From assembly GCA_022113835.1 (NCBI GenBank), contig JAILWY010000002.1, positions 9,216,501 to 9,280,500 on the forward strand: a DNA stretch of 64,000 nucleotides, read 5' to 3'. Of the stretch, positions 19,906 through 34,534 are shown piece after piece. The notes under the pieces were generated by a model that made no database searches, was not told the DNA's origin, and saw only the letters and a list, made by a program, of their open reading frames with translations. The position numbers and the translations under genes are program-made. The stretch's first letter is position 1. The number at the start of each line of letters is the position of its first letter. Source of the DNA: Atopsyche davidsoni (taxonomy: Eukaryota > Arthropoda > Insecta > Trichoptera > Hydrobiosidae).

Positions 19906-21012
19906 ATTCGAAACATCATTATTAAATAATCCTTTTAAAAAAAAATAATTTACAATTGAAAAATAATAATTCGAGCGGTCCATTGCAATTTCCCAGCGGT
20001 CGGGCCGAGCGCGTCCGAACTTTCCCATACCCCGAGTACGAGGCGCATTTAATAGTTCGCTCCTCATTTTGCATCGCACCGCTGTTCACGTATCGAGAGG
20101 AGAATGATCGCGTGCGATTTGCATACAATGCCACGTGGAGACGAGGCCGAGATCTGCGGCGGCGCTGACGAGCCCCGGGGCGACTGCCCCCGCTTCAAAC
20201 CATACCATTTCAATATTCGCTCGAAATAAATACACCTGGTATTATACATGCATTAGAACTTGTGGATTAATCTTGTACCTGCTGAAAGACTCGGAGTTCT
20301 GCGGATTTATTAAGCGGATATTGACTGCACGCGAAGTGTCACAGTATGTGCTTTGTATGTTCCAGCAGACCACACAACTGATGCGATGTTGTCAAACAGG
20401 TAAATTATTATATAAAGGCCGCCAATCAAACACACAAGCACCCCCCGCGTTTACACATAGTCAATTGTCAAAAAAATACTTATTTTTTGCTCTCCCATTT
20501 TAGTGAAAAATCTTTGGGACAGAAAATTTTAGGTTAGGTATAAGATTACTGAAGTCATATTCCTTGCATTAAACATACCAAATATTAAAACTTCTATATC
20601 ACGCATCGCTCATATAAGGCAAACGGGATATGATACGAGGAAACAAAATAAAATGTATTTTACAAACCAGGTGATATAAAAAAAAAAAAAAATAAATAAA
20701 AGTACTTTTGACAAATAACAAATAGACCAAACTACATATACAATAAATGTATTGAAAAATGACGTAAAGTATTCTTCGAGCGCAATTTATTTTCATTGAT
20801 TTATAGTAAACAGTAAGTTATAAAGTTATTTTTTTAAAGCATTCCAAGTATTTATAATTACTTACTGTTCAAAAATTGATTTTTATAGTATTTTAAGTCC
20901 TAAAAGATAGAAGCAAAAAATTAGATTGCTAGCTAACCAACCACCAGGGAATTAGACTATGTTTCGATGTAACTGTAGAGACTTTGGGAATGTATGGTTT
21001 TATTGTCACCCT

Positions 21013-21025
21013 GTTGCTAAGTAAC
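21013..21025 (+). promoter_or_regulatory. X-box-like (RFX) site
   Basis: GTTGCTAAGTAAC fits the RFX X-box consensus RYYNYY-N(1-3)-RRNRAC at every position. X-boxes mark promoters of ciliary genes in insects and other animals. It lies 88 bp upstream of an ATG at 21,113, and an inverted pair ATCGGTATT/AATACCGAT lies between the two. One motif of this length could occur by chance. Confidence 0.3.
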
Positions 21026-21112
21026 CAAAAACACTCATATTACCAAAAAATTATATCGGTATTTATTTTGTACATGCCTACATAGAATACCGATGAAGCT
21101 AAAATAATTAAA

Positions 21113-21182
21113 ATGACGACGAGGAGTCAAAAGATGCAAATATTGCACAAAAGGGAGAAGGACCGTCAGTCTAGAAGAAAAG
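21113..21182 (+). CDS. Possible first coding exon of an unknown gene
   Basis: ATG in a good context (AAAATGACG) opens 23 codons encoding a very basic peptide, MTTRSQKMQILHKREKDRQS and onward, ending at AAAAG|GTAACT, a reasonable donor. The upstream X-box-like site at 21,013 would suit a ciliary gene. No downstream exon could be joined with confidence, and a 14-G run sits 40 bp into the supposed intron. Unrecognised; may be spurious. Confidence 0.15.
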
Positions 21183-24100
21183 GTAACTGTAACAATTACA
21201 AAACCTTTAGTTTATACCCGGAGGGGGGGGGGGGGGTAAAATCTAAATTTATATTAAACCAAATAAATGTGAGTTTTACTGGATTTTAAAAATTGATGTA
21301 TATATCCACTTTGCGTTCCCACGAATGGAAATATATTGGGCAATCTAAATACCTGTGCACATGTCATCAATCCATCTGAAAGCTTGGTTTATTCCCGGCT
21401 CCGTTCCCGGCCGGGTCTCCAACAGGTGGAGAGTGAAAAATTGAGTAACGGAAGGACATGATGCATGGCGGTGACGAGCCGCGGTAGACAAATTTGGGCG
21501 GATATTTATTGGAGCAGTCTAGACGGACCGCGCGGACCTCGTCTCTATTTGGCGATGCGCCCAGTCCGCCAGTTTCCGGTAGGTCTGGACTGATCAGCTG
21601 ACAGGTGTGAATAAATTATCTACTACGTGCATTAATTTGCCTTGTAAATATACATCGATCCCATGTTTCAGATATCATAGCAAATCATTGGTTTTCGGTT
21701 TCTATATTTATTATATAATTTCATTTTGCCTTTAGCAGATCTTGTTTTGTTTGCTCAAAATGCTTCATTTTAAGTTCTTGTGTATACATTTTTTTTCTCT
21801 CAAAAAAACGTACTTTTAGAACACTATGACATTTTTTTTTTCACGTGGTATTGCTGCTTGACTTTTCATTTCTTCAAATGAGCACTTATAATATAAAATG
21901 AATATCATACACCTCGAGGTGTCGAATTGACCCGCGGCGGTAGGAAAAGGTGTAAAAATGTACGAACCTGCAGTTTGTCGTTACCGTGGAGATTATTATC
22001 GCGTAGCAAGTGAATGTTTCTTCATAGGTTGCGTAATTCCACTGATCACATTAAAAAAAACTCTGATTGATCAAATTTGTCGCCGTAAATATCGGGGAGG
22101 CATCGCCATCGCGGTCGGGAATCAAACCATCGCGCCTCCGCGTCAGCCGCCGCGCTGTCCGCCATCAATCGCGGCGCTGAAACAAACGAACGTCGCGGCA
22201 GACAGGCCTCTTCTTCTTTTTATTTTTATATCCGTGGCTATTCACGACTAGGGGCGCTAAATTTGCGGCAATATTCTCCGGTCGCCAAACAAGGCAAAAA
22301 ATAAAAGTAAAATTAATTTATTGCAAATTAATAATAAATTAAATTAAAATTACGAAATAAATTAAAATAAGGGGTCGACGTAATTTTTGATAAGTCTCAA
22401 ATTATTATTGAGTCAATAATAATTTCTTCTTCTCAAATGATTCATGATAGGATGTGTTACAGTTTAGAATTGAAGGCCCACGAAATGGCTGTAGTAAAGA
22501 TTTTCTGGAACCTTCTCTTTGTGACAATATAAGAACGTTGTGAGCTCTTTGGCCCTCTGCCCTGGGTGAAGAATGTCCTGTCAGCGCATCGGGAGGACCT
22601 CGATGGCTAAAGATGGCCGATTAGAGCCACCGCGGTACGAGAATCTCATTGTCTTTCGATATTTAGTCGCTCGTAGGGATGTCCTCGTATTCGCGTGCCG
22701 TGAAAATTTTCCAAATGTTTATATAAAAGTTATATATTTTAAATATTGCAAAAACGATCAATTGATTTAGGCAAATAATAATTTTAATGAGTTAATAATA
22801 GTTATATATATTTATTGTTTACAATGAAAAGTAATGCTACCTACTTTATTCGCTTGTTGCTGGTGACATTATTGCAATAATATACCTACTTGTATAGTTG
22901 TATGTAAACGAAATCAAATAAATTGGAGTCTTTTTTAACACCGAGAAACCAAAGTAAAACAGTTTTCTGTGCGAACCTTCAATAACAAAGAAGTCATGTT
23001 TCTAATATAAAAAAGTGTAGTTATCGGTTAGTAAGTGATATATAATAAGAGGATACTCTCAATAAGATATAATAGCCACACCTTTTGGGTTGTTTTTTTT
23101 TTGTGGAAGAAGCTTGCGAATTGTTCACGACGGCACTCACGCCGTGAGCGGGGTCCCTCCAATCACATCACTAGTGTCAACTCTTCAGCCGGATTTGTTT
23201 TCGGACCCAAATCACAATCCTCGCCGAAGTAACGAGCCCGCGGGCCGCGCGTCTGGCCTCGGGGCCTCAAACTGGGCCTTTGTTAGCATTCGGTTTGTTT
23301 TGGTGCCTTTTTTACGGGCACAGGTGGCTCCGTAGTCCACGCATGAAAGACGCAGAGATTTATGACGCAAGGTGAGGGAATTAATCAGATTGCGTCGCAC
23401 TGTGAATGCTCACGGATCGGGTAATGAATATTCGTAAAAACCACAACTAACAATTTAAAAAATACAACATTGACTTTTACACTACGCCAGCTGTATTTAT
23501 ACTTATTTTAGTATTCTCACATAAATTTAATCAAATTAAAAATTAATACGAATTTAACCTGTTATACAATAATGTATTAAATTTTATATCAAATTAACAA
23601 TGACGTCAAAATCTATCTCATTATATTGAAACAGTTCTATCACTTGTCTTGTGATCTTTTTTTTAGGTTTAGATTTTAGTTTCAATAATGCAGTTCAACG
23701 GGCAATAAAAGGTTTTGAAAATCGATACATTTTTTATTGTAAAGTGAATACGTAATAAGAAAAGAACGGATAAGAGAGTCGGCACGAGCTAAGATTTCTC
23801 TGACACTTGCTATCAGCCCACGAAATCGTTCGTACTTAACTGACAAGATCAATCGGGTATCGAGAAGAACCCACGGCAGAATCGCGGTCAGAGATCTCGC
23901 GATCTGTGATAGAGATATTGCAGGAGCTCGCCTTTTGAACAAGGAGGAGAAGCTCTACCGATACCAAATAACTATTGTAAAAAATATACAGGTTTGCGAA
24001 GTGTCACGGTGTAACAATTATTTACGGGGGGAAGGAAGTAAAGGTTCGGAGAAAACATAGCAAAGAAAAGAAGTTTACGTGCATATACACAGGTGGAATA

Positions 24101-27100
24101 ATTTCTTCTTTATCATGAAAATATGTGATGATTACAGAGTAATGTATTTCTAAGTTTTTCTGGAGCTCAACGAAGACGCTATCGTTGAATGATATCTAGT
24201 CGCTAGATACACGAAGACAGGAGAAAAATGTAAAGGTTGTATTATTTTATTGTAAGAATTTATTCATGCATATTGAAATGAGACGTGTGCTGTGGATCGC
24301 TATATATAGTAGTTCAAAGTCGATGCAATATCATGATAGTTTGTTAGTCTCCCAACAGTGTTTTCTTGCTGGCGGAATGCTCATCTACTTGGCTTATACG
24401 ATCTTCTCAGTCCTATTCCATTGTTTTTTTTTATACAGATAGATCGTTAGAATGACGATGAGATGTACGTCTTGGATACGGAAATAAAGATAAGCTAGAT
24501 AAATGTAGGCGAAAAAAACAACTGAAGTACATCTTAAAAATATTTTCTCATATTAATGGAATAGAATCACAGTTATTTCGCGAGAAAAATATCTCTATTA
24601 TATTCTATTGAAAAAAAAAAAAATTATTAGACATTAGCAAAAAATCATTATTTTGTGAGAATTGAATATTTTATAGAATGTAAAATTAAGTCGAGGATAT
24701 ATTATAAAAAAGTTTCCCTCTCCGTTAGTATAATATATCTTCATTATTAGCATATTATCTTAATTCATATGATCGATGTTCAGCACTATAAATTAAAAGG
24801 TATCTTTTATTACACAAAACACCTTTATTTAAATAACAAATTATGCACATTTAGAGCGGCTGCATTTGAATTAATGTAAGGCTTTATCTAAAATTATCAA
24901 CACGCGTATGTTATTTTTTATTTTATGATCCCCAGCACAAGTTTTCCCAGTTCGTTATACCCGGCACGCTGCAAGCCGGGGGTTGAACTTGTTGGCGATA
25001 ACGCAAGAGTGATGTATTCGGGCGGAAAGCCCCGTCGAAATGCAGTGAGCATCGCATGTAAAGCCGCCATCATGGCGTAATGCACATTCAAAAATATAAC
25101 AGCTCAACACCGCGACAAGCCGGAGGCTCCAGAATACATGTGGTGAAAACCCGTCAACGAGCCCAAACTATCAATGACACCCGACAGGCTTTGAAACACA
25201 GTAAGCGTGCATTTTATGGCATTTCATTTTAAAACCATGAAGTATGGGTATCTAACGTATGGATTGACGCTAAGATTGCATCTACAATTATTTTGATGGG
25301 TGGTTTTTGCTTCGCCACTACATCGTTAGCAATATGACGATTGAGAAATTTTGGTTATTTGTTAATTCTAAAATTCTTAAAATTCTAATGTGCACAGTTT
25401 ATTTTTGGGTTGCTTCCCGTGCATTAAATTGGCATGACTATCCTTGTTTAGAGCAAAGTTTTTGCGAAATATGCCTAAAACAATTTTTATGACTTTTGAG
25501 TTTGATAATATATTATATCAAAAAACGTATCTGAAATTCAGTAAAACAAATCAGATAACATAAATATAAAATAAAGGTACGAGGCATATATTTTACACCT
25601 ATTTTTAGTTTTTTCTCTCTTTCCGTGATAAATATAGTCATACGAAAAAGGTAGGTTCTTACGTTTTGTTTTATGTAAATGAGTGTAATAAATATGTTTC
25701 TATACCTAAAATTGATCATAGCAATAATCATGATTACTGAAACCAAACCTTCCCACTAAATGAAGGTATAAATGTATTGATTCAAAATTATCTTATTTTT
25801 TACAAAGTATAATTAGGGTAACACAAAATGAATCTAGATTTTTAGCTTCTACATACTTATAGGTTGCAGCTTAAAACGTTTGACGATTCATAAATAAACA
25901 TGTTAGATGGATGGGTGGATAAGTGGTAGCAAAAAGTAGTCATAAAAGGGTGGTGTTGCCAGTGGCGGACTGGAAGTTAAAAATGACGTGGTGGGCGTGG
26001 TCCGAGGACAACGCGGCACGCCCACACAATTACGTGCCCACTGTCTGCCAGGGCTGCACTTACAAAATAATCAAAGCAACGAAGTAAAATCACTATGAAT
26101 AGTCCTTGATAATATTTATACAAATCATTTCTATTCCGAGTTCAAGCATTGTATATATCTCAAATTTAAAAAAAAATATATATAAATTTACACAAATGTT
26201 AGCAAATAAGCCTGGAATATTTTATTGTGACTAAATAAATAAAAGGTATTATTATAAACGATAGAGAAAAATTCATCATTTTTTTTACTGTGTATAGGCC
26301 GCTTGATTATCTAAAAAATCTGTTGTCTATGTTATCTTGTCTATTATCAGAAATTAGAGCGCGGAAACGTCAGCGTAGTAAAAATATTTTTTAAAGTAAG
26401 CAGTGACTCACACTCTTCAAAAGTGTAAAGCTACAATCAAATATACACTATATTATTCATTGGATTGAGTTTTTACACCATTTATTTATTGTTACATCTT
26501 TTTGATCGAAGAGCACTCGTTCCCGCCACGCCTGTCAGTTGCCCCGAAGCATTTGCGACGCGCCATCGATGGCTGTCATCTCTTATTAGATTCTCGAAAA
26601 CTTATGTTTTTTGTTTAAATTAATAGTGGATATTACTCTGATCGGTATATTTAATGCGTGAACTGAAGTGTTGTGCTGTTTTCGAACTGGCAGATGCAGA
26701 TTCGCAGAGATTTGAGCACGTGAAAGAAGACGTCGAAAAGTAAGAACATTGCAATATTTACCAGCATAATTGTGTCATCGCTACTAAAATACATGCTTTA
26801 TTTTTAATAACTAATCCAAATGTACTATTAAAAAAGCATTTATTATGTGATTTTGTTAATTACGCATCGATTTCGTTTTACAACAATACAAATGGCGTAA
26901 TATAGCTATGCGAATATGGCTCATAATTTCTCAAAGTAAACACTTCAACGTGAGAATCATATATATATATTTTTTGTTTGTATGCATAAAAAGCATGGAA
27001 AATAATTTTATTATAAGTTTAAAACTGTATTTTTTAAAATATATTAATTATAATAGTCGTTAGGGTCAATGCTCACAATACGGCGTGTGGTTGTCCCGCG

Positions 27101-30100
27101 ATCCTGGCGCAGGCCGCGGGGCTCGCAAGGTGTGGCGCTATTGAGTTTGAAACTCTTTTTTGAAAATGTGTTTTCTATGAAGCATAAAGTGTGTTTGTTG
27201 TCTCGTCCTTGCGGTGCGTCTAATGCGGCGAGTGACGAGACGCGCGGCACTTTCCTCATTGAAATTCCTCCCTCCGCGTCGTCATGGCGACAGGCCGGCC
27301 AATCACCGCTGCTCTCGCTCCTCTATTGAAATGAGCCGCGGCCGTCGAGGCTTTTCTTAAATGCAAATAAGTGCACGCGGCCCGCAATGAAAGACCATCT
27401 CCTTATACGCCGCCGAGCCGCCATTTGTAAATTTCTGCCATTTATGAGCAATTTAAAGCTGACGGGGCACGCTCGTAAAAGGGACTGCGGCGGAAAAGCG
27501 CTGCCGACAGCGGCCGCAAGAAAACACAGATGGATCGTTGCGCTTCAAAACCCGCCCCTCGTGCTTAGCAGCCATTCGTTAGCACCAAAAACAAAGAAAC
27601 ACTTCATTTGCACTTTATTTGCAAGAATTAAAAATATATATAATTTTTATTATGCTGCAAATTCTGGTAAAAAACTTGTGATCGGTGAAATTGCTGATGG
27701 CCAGTTTTGGATCTCGTTGTTTTTGAAACGCTTTGAATGCTCATGCGAAATATTTAAAAAAATTAGTTGCAACATATTAATTGAATCAACGAATATACTT
27801 TTGATTGTACTTACGTTATTAAATTCGCATCTAAATTATTGGTATTTAGTGTTTTAGATTATCTGACTGCATTTGATATATTTATGGCCATTCGCGTTTT
27901 TTGTAACATTGCAGGATGAAGTATCTCGATGTTTTAGTGGCAAACGCACTAATTTTATTATGTTATCCATTGGTAATAGTCTACAGGTAACAGTGCCATG
28001 GTACATCACATTCAGATGGTATCTGCCCCGCAAGGCGCGCCGGCCCTGCAATCAATTAGGTCTTTCTAACGACCGCCGAGGCTGCGGGAGAATTAATCAA
28101 GCGACGAGAAGCACGCGGTGCCAGAGTACTTCCTCCCGGAGACGATCCCAGATCCTCCTCGGTGCTCAAAGCCTCATTTGAATATGAAGAAGAGACTGCC
28201 GTCGATTTTTATCATTGTATTCAGCATTCATGTGAAAAATAGACGGTAGTTTGTAACTTGTCAATATCCGTACTCGCGCATCTTCATATAATATATTGTT
28301 GATATGATATGTAGGTAGAATTTTAATATTGCTACCTTTCTAATAATTTTTTTTTGACATAGTTTTGTATACACACTGAGCGTCGACCAACGTATTAAAA
28401 ACAAATACTGACAATTTTTATTGACTTATCAGATAATTTTTTTAGAGAATCAGAACACCAATAAAACTTACTTTAAGACTAAATACATTTGGTAACCACG
28501 AGTTTATAATTTAAAAAAAAAAGCTGCAGACAGAAATTTAGAGATGTGTTCGTATTGAAATCTAATTTAAATTCCCACTAAGTTTTTATTTTATTTTTAT
28601 AAGTGTTTGATTCGGATTAGTGTCATTATGTCTCGTATTTTGTTGGCTGTGAAAGTTTATTAGTTAATCCTAAGGAAAGGGGCCGACATCTGCCCTTTCC
28701 GTTGCCCGGTCGGTCGGGGAGAGGGTGATTTGCATTTCCTTGCATATTGAATATTTATGCCCGCGCGCACACGCTGCGGGGAGCTTGTTCTGCTGGCTGG
28801 AGACCATCACATGTCCCCTTCTCGGAGGGACGCCATTTCCTACCGAAAATACAACAAGGAAAGATCTTGTCTTAATTCATTTTCATTTTTAAATTAGCTA
28901 TTAAATATAGTAAAAAAAAAAAATAATAATAACAATGTTTTCTATTAAAGTTTTATAATACGTGATTTGATTTAAGTTTTTGTCTACTTAATACTGCAAC
29001 ATTAAAAAAAATATGTTTTATAGAGTATCTTCCTTACGCCAACCGTGAACAAACTTCATACAGTTGTACTTCCAACTGCTTATGGAAATTTCTTGTAGCT
29101 AGGTACAAATTATTCCTACGGCTATTTAAATATAATAATGAAGAAAATTATTGTTAATATCTTAACAATAATTTTCTACATTAGTTGTATTTATTTGGTG
29201 TAAGCATTGTAAATACAATACTGATTTGTAAAAGAAACCACCAGACAAAACCAGAGGCAGAAAAAAATATCATTAATTAATTAAATCTTTATATGTATTA
29301 AAGAGTAGGTTGCCAAATAAATTTTATATATATTTAGGTAAATACTTTCTTGTAATAATAAAATTGACATTATGCAGTTTGAAGTTGTAATCCTTAGATT
29401 GGTTAATGTTATTCTGGGATAGTTAAATTTCTGTTTCCGTCTTACAATTAAATTAGCTAAATACTATTAAAAAAAGGAGGGAAGATATCTTAATAAACTT
29501 TTAATCGTACAATCTGTCCTAATTTAAACACCTTGATCTAAAGCTGTTAAAATATCCGTCGGGATACATTTATACGTGTGTAAAAGTAAATAAAAAATGT
29601 GTGATGCTAATTCGGAAGTGTTATTGCTTCCTGCCGCTAAAGGTGTTCCAGACGCAGTCCTCTCCACCCCCTCGCCCTGCCGAGGCAGTGTCCGAGGTGC
29701 TAATTCACTAATGCTTTTTATATACGACACAGGCTTAACCCACTATCGGACAGGTGAGATCCTATAAAAGCAATAAACGTTCATACGAACAAAATCTACC
29801 GACCAAAAAACTCCCGGTGCGATTCTATAGTCTGAAAAAGTAATCGCGTGTAAAGTTAGTCCTAGACCCTAAGATGTTAGGCAAGGAAATTAGATATAGT
29901 ATATTTGTATGATTATCTCATTTTTTTGTGTTAAATTAAATATAAATAAATATTTATTTTTAAAAATGTTTCTGTTTGGAAATTTCTAGCCCAGTGTTGC
30001 TTTTGTAATTAAAAGTATATATCGATTTTTGGTTTAGGTTTTTATCAAATAAACTGCGTCACTTCCTTGGTGTGTTTTGCAGTATGGTACTCAAAACATA

Positions 30101-33100
30101 TAAATATATAAATTATTACATTAAAAAAATTGTTGCTACAAACACGAAGGTTATCTGTTGTCATTTTTTTTTTTTACATGTCGACCATTTTGAATGCAAT
30201 ATCGATCTATGGCTAGCTTTATGCCTTACAAACGCTTTAAATATAATTTTTAAATAGATACGTGTGTAAGTAAAGCTGATTGGCGTCCCATGCCGATGCT
30301 ATAAATAAGGTAGATAATGAATGATTATTTATGGTGTTTAATTTTGCGAGATATTAATGACTTCCTCTTTGCTTAGTTAGTCCTACCAAATATAAACAAT
30401 TATTATATTCTCAATGCGAACGCTCTGAAAACATTCGTCGGTAGTTTTAATACGAGCACATATAAATTAAAAGCAATTGTAATAAATTAGCTTGTGGATT
30501 ATTCGCAACAGTTTATAATTATAATATGGTCTTTTTTCAATCGACTTTAGCAGATAATTTATTTTAATAAAATATAATTTATATTTATAAAACAATTAAA
30601 TTTTATGCAATGGCGTGATGTTGATTTGGAAGATTATATCAGTACTTGTCACTTATCTTATTTTTATTTAGCTTAGTGAGTAAATATAAATATATATTTT
30701 AAATTATTTTATTTTATTGTATCAGAAAGTGACAACAGTTTCTTTATTGTTACAGCTAATTGAGTCACCCAACAGTCCATCATTCAGTGGCACATATACA
30801 GATAAGCCTACGTACTTTTTACTTTACTATAATTTTAAGATAGACGTAGCACCCAGTGTAATATTTCTTAATTAATTTAGAGTAAATCGTCACAAAAAAA
30901 CGGTTCCGAGTTTCCGTGCACCGGTAGGTTTTTTTTATAAGTCCTAATTTGTAGTCATATAAAAGTTGGTAGTTTAGTCTCGGATTAACAAGGAGATAGC
31001 CAACCCGAGCGTGGCTGTATAACGGATTAGCATTAGAATTGTGTTTATAAGGAAGGGTAGGCTTCGGAGTCAAGTGACTGTAAATGCGATACATCTGACA
31101 TCGGCTTCAAGGTGGGCACACACCGGCGCGGAGCAACGCTTTTATAAATCCATATTTTAATAAACGTTAACCAGTTTTTAACCATTCAGTTGCTTATTAT
31201 TTGTTTTATCAGTAAATTATAGTTATTCACAACAATATATAAAAAAATATGTTTTATGTCTAAAAGTGTCATATCTCACTTATTTATATTGAAAACTGAT
31301 AAACTATAAAGTAAAATGTTGTCTTAAAGATACTACGGTGCCAAAAACTCATATGAATATATTTTCTTCGTGAACTACTCTGAATACATCTCTCAATTTT
31401 TTAAAGTGAATTTGGTTGCTTAAGATTATAAAAATATGAATTATATCAGTAGGTATTATATATTCAATTAGCAGTTTCGTATTCAATGTATTATCTAGTA
31501 ATTTTACCTCAGCGCACATGTCGCATTAATTCTGTTAACAGAGAGGTATTGCTGCTCGGGCTGCTTTCTCTGCTGTCGCCAGTTTTTCTATTTCTACGTC
31601 CATGGCCTCTCGAATTTCTAGTTTCAAATGTTTTTACTTATCATCTACGACCAACAATGTACACGGTGCAGAGCGATTGCCGTACTTTCGAATGCTTTTA
31701 TTGTAATACCAAAAAATATACACGGTACAATAATAATTTTATGTAATATTTTATTCTTATTTTCACTTTGCAATCATAGCGTTTTAGTAAGAGATTAGTG
31801 TGATCTGTAATTATTTTTATTGTAAAGTATGCAGTTTTTATTAAAAAAAAAAAATTCTATGTATTTTTAATAAATAGCATGGTTCTACGTGGTGTCCAGC
31901 GAGGATGCGGCTCGCGTGGCGTGCGTGGCGTGCGCGGCGGTGCTCGCCGTGCCCCGCGCCCTCCGCGGCCAGCGTCCAATAAAGTCGGGGCGGCCGCTTA
32001 TCAGCGCCCTGATCTCCGCGCCTGGCCCCTCGGCTAATTTTAATTCGTCGCTTTTTTACTGAGGGTTTCATTAGCATTCATTTGTGGTCGAATCGATACC
32101 GGCCGTGTCGCGAGGCGCCCGCCACCGACACCCGGCGAGCCCGGCCCGGCACGCCGTTTCTCCCGGACGGTTACGTGTTCATCGAGTCGAAATATTTATA
32201 ATGACGGTGACTAATTGGCGGGGATATTCGATTGTCCCGCGGTTTGATGAGTGATCGAGACGTCGCCTCCCGGACGCTTCCGTCGACGGCGCCGGCGCGT
32301 CCCGCTCGCCCGCCTTATCTTTGAGAAATTGTCCGGAGGCAGGTGCAAACACTCGAAATTGATTATGCATCGCGATACAAGGGTTATTGATTGTCTGTCA
32401 ATTTAATTAACTTCTCCGCGGCGATCGCAAGTGCGGGAATTAATTGTGCGCCTGAAAAATAGAAATGCTCATTGGTATCCTCCTAACAAGACACTTTGTC
32501 ATAAATGAGTATAATAAAAAAAAACTCACGTTTTTTTACGTTCGGTCATCAGACATCTCTATTTGAGTTGCTGAATATAAATACGTATCCTCTCATAGAT
32601 ATTACTCATTTGCTTTTTTTGCAATCCTACGGAGTGACAAATCACTATTATACTCAAAAAATATAGTAATTCTAAGAAAAATTATATATTTTTTTTAGTT
32701 TTTAGTATCTACTTATACTGTTTTGGATTTCAGTGTATTCATCTCGCTTCTTCTTTATTCGTCTGCAGCGACATTGTCAAGGCAGACAAATCGACCACAT
32801 TAGACACTTCCTTCTTAAAAAGCCCGTAAGGAATGCATAACACCGAATCATAGAGCTCCGCCCAGAGAGAGCGAGAGAGGCCTAATCCGCCGAGGATCTA
32901 TTATCCGGAATAGATTAATTCGGTCCATCGGCGTGAGCGGAGATTCCGATCTCGCTGGGAGCCGGCGGAGACGCGGCCCGTCGATGGGACCGATAGCCGC
33001 GCGGGCCGGCCTGACAAGTTGTCTTGTGCGTTTGTCAAAAGTTCGTGTCGGCCGGCCTGATGGACTCGGCCTGATGGACTCGGCCTGTCGGGCGCTTATC

Positions 33101-34534
33101 TCGGCAACTTAACGTCAAAATCAGCACGACTCCCCGGGATTCCGCGGCCGCTTTGAGGGGCCGCTCCGGGCCTCTGCTCCGTATGTAAATTCCGGGGCAA
33201 CCCTCCCGGCCCGGCGCGTCATAATGATGTCGAACTGCTCGGTAATGAGCCGAATGATTAAACATTCCCCCACAATCCGAAGTTCTGATTTATGGCTGTT
33301 CTACTCATTAAATAAAATCAGGCTTGCTGTATGTGATTATGTTTTACGTTATAAAACTCTCGAGTCCTTAATGAGCGCCTCTTCGTTTTCCGGACGATAA
33401 TGGTCGCCTCGGGATATTCGACAATACACAGTCGATATTCTGCCTCTTTTAATATTTATTCGAATGGAAATAGAGATGATTGTGCCCGTATTCATTATAA
33501 ATAACGTTTTCGTGGTGTTCACATCGCTCATTAATAGTGTAGCCTGTTTATAAATACCTTATTTAAAAGAGCGATTATGGATATGCTCATAAAAAAATAA
33601 ATTCACAACAAAACTAGTTGCAACGATGATGTGATAGAAACGCGGCACAAAAACAGCTTTTTGTTAGTTTTCCTGGTAATTCTTCTAATTCAAAGATTAT
33701 TGCGGCTGTCAAGCGAGACAAATTCACTTGAAGCTAATTCATTATGGCGCGGTTACCTGAGATCGTGCATCTGAGCATAATTGGGTATTTTAAATAATTA
33801 GACATCGTTACCGTTTTATAATTACCTAAAAATAGTTACACTCTTATTCGGGGGACTGACTTCTCAGAAATGACGCACGTTCATCTTTTTTTATTTATAA
33901 GAATTCGGTTATTTATTTTAAATGTGTTATTTTTGGGTACGCAAATATAATTCAACGTCTTAATTTAGAAAATACGATTTTATATTAGACTTAAACGCTA
34001 AGTTTAACTTAACAAATAATTATTTTCATTAATTTTTTTTTGCTACAGGTTAGTGTTTTACCTGTAAGAAGTGTTCACTGGGGGTTAGTAGTTCAGTTCT
34101 TCGGGTTTGATCTTACTAAAAACCTGATCTAGTATACGCCAATACAGTTATCATATATCTCGATTACAGCATTATTATTATTTTAAATAACAGAAATCTA
34201 TAAATGACAAATATTATAAATTTATTAAAAATTGTTTCTATTATTTCCAAGATACTTATGATGTTGCAACGTTAATGAGAATACGCAATTAAAAGTTTAT
34301 AACATGCAAAGTTGGGTGTAGTTCCTTGTGAGTGCGGCGGAGGCCCCCGACCGCGGGCCGTGTCCGCATTAGTCGCGGGCTGTCCGACCCCCGCCCCGGG
34401 CCCCCCGCCCCGGGCCCCCCGCCCCGGGCCCCCCGGCCACCTGCGCCCCCCGCAGGGCTCGCCGCCCCCGGCTCGCGTCAGGGCCGCCCCCGCTCCGGTC
34501 TCATCAAACGAAACAATAACGATATCTCAAGCTC
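21183..34534. other. Gene desert with GC-rich islands
   Basis: No supported gene. GC-rich islands lie at about 21,380-21,610, 22,080-22,270, 22,550-22,700, 23,110-23,400, 24,950-25,200, 25,950-26,060, 27,060-27,580, 28,020-28,180, 28,670-28,850, 29,630-29,710, 31,880-32,460, 32,820-33,260 and 34,320-34,510. Many contain TAATTA/TTAATTG homeodomain-core strings and ATTTGCAT octamer-like strings. A 14-G homopolymer occupies 21,223-21,236, and a duplicated 15-mer (GGCCTGATGGACTCG) lies near 33,053-33,085. Confidence 0.5.
34393..34434. repeat. GC-only 14-bp tandem repeat
   Basis: Three perfect copies of GCCCCGGGCCCCCC lie inside a GC-rich island. The opposite strand is G-rich with runs of six Gs and could form quadruplex structure. 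Confidence 0.85.

Larger units (their letters stand above)
16107..21012. other. Gene-free region with GC-rich islands and repeat fragments
   Basis: No credible coding exon. AT-rich DNA is interrupted by GC-rich islands at about 17,290-17,480, 18,220-18,590, 18,990-19,370 and 19,970-20,205. Repeats in the stretch are a tRNA-like SINE head (18,811-18,875) and two minus-strand copies of a dispersed retroelement tail (about 19,444-19,500 and 19,799-19,905). The string TTTATTTTAAACGAATTA occurs twice (near 16,861 and 17,758). Confidence 0.5.

Noticed and set aside
26654..26745. Short ORF MRELKCCAVFELADADSRRF ending at a GTAAGA donor-like site
   Set aside because: 29 codons only; no supporting promoter or downstream exon found.
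27387..27857. 156-codon plus-strand ORF
   Set aside because: Half GC-rich island, half AT-rich DNA, with no coherent composition, domain or splice context; likely chance.
28375..28440. CACTGAGCGTCGACC resembling the Tc1 terminal repeat
   Set aside because: Similarity to the Tc1 end at 900 is limited to about ten bases and there is no partner repeat; may be chance.
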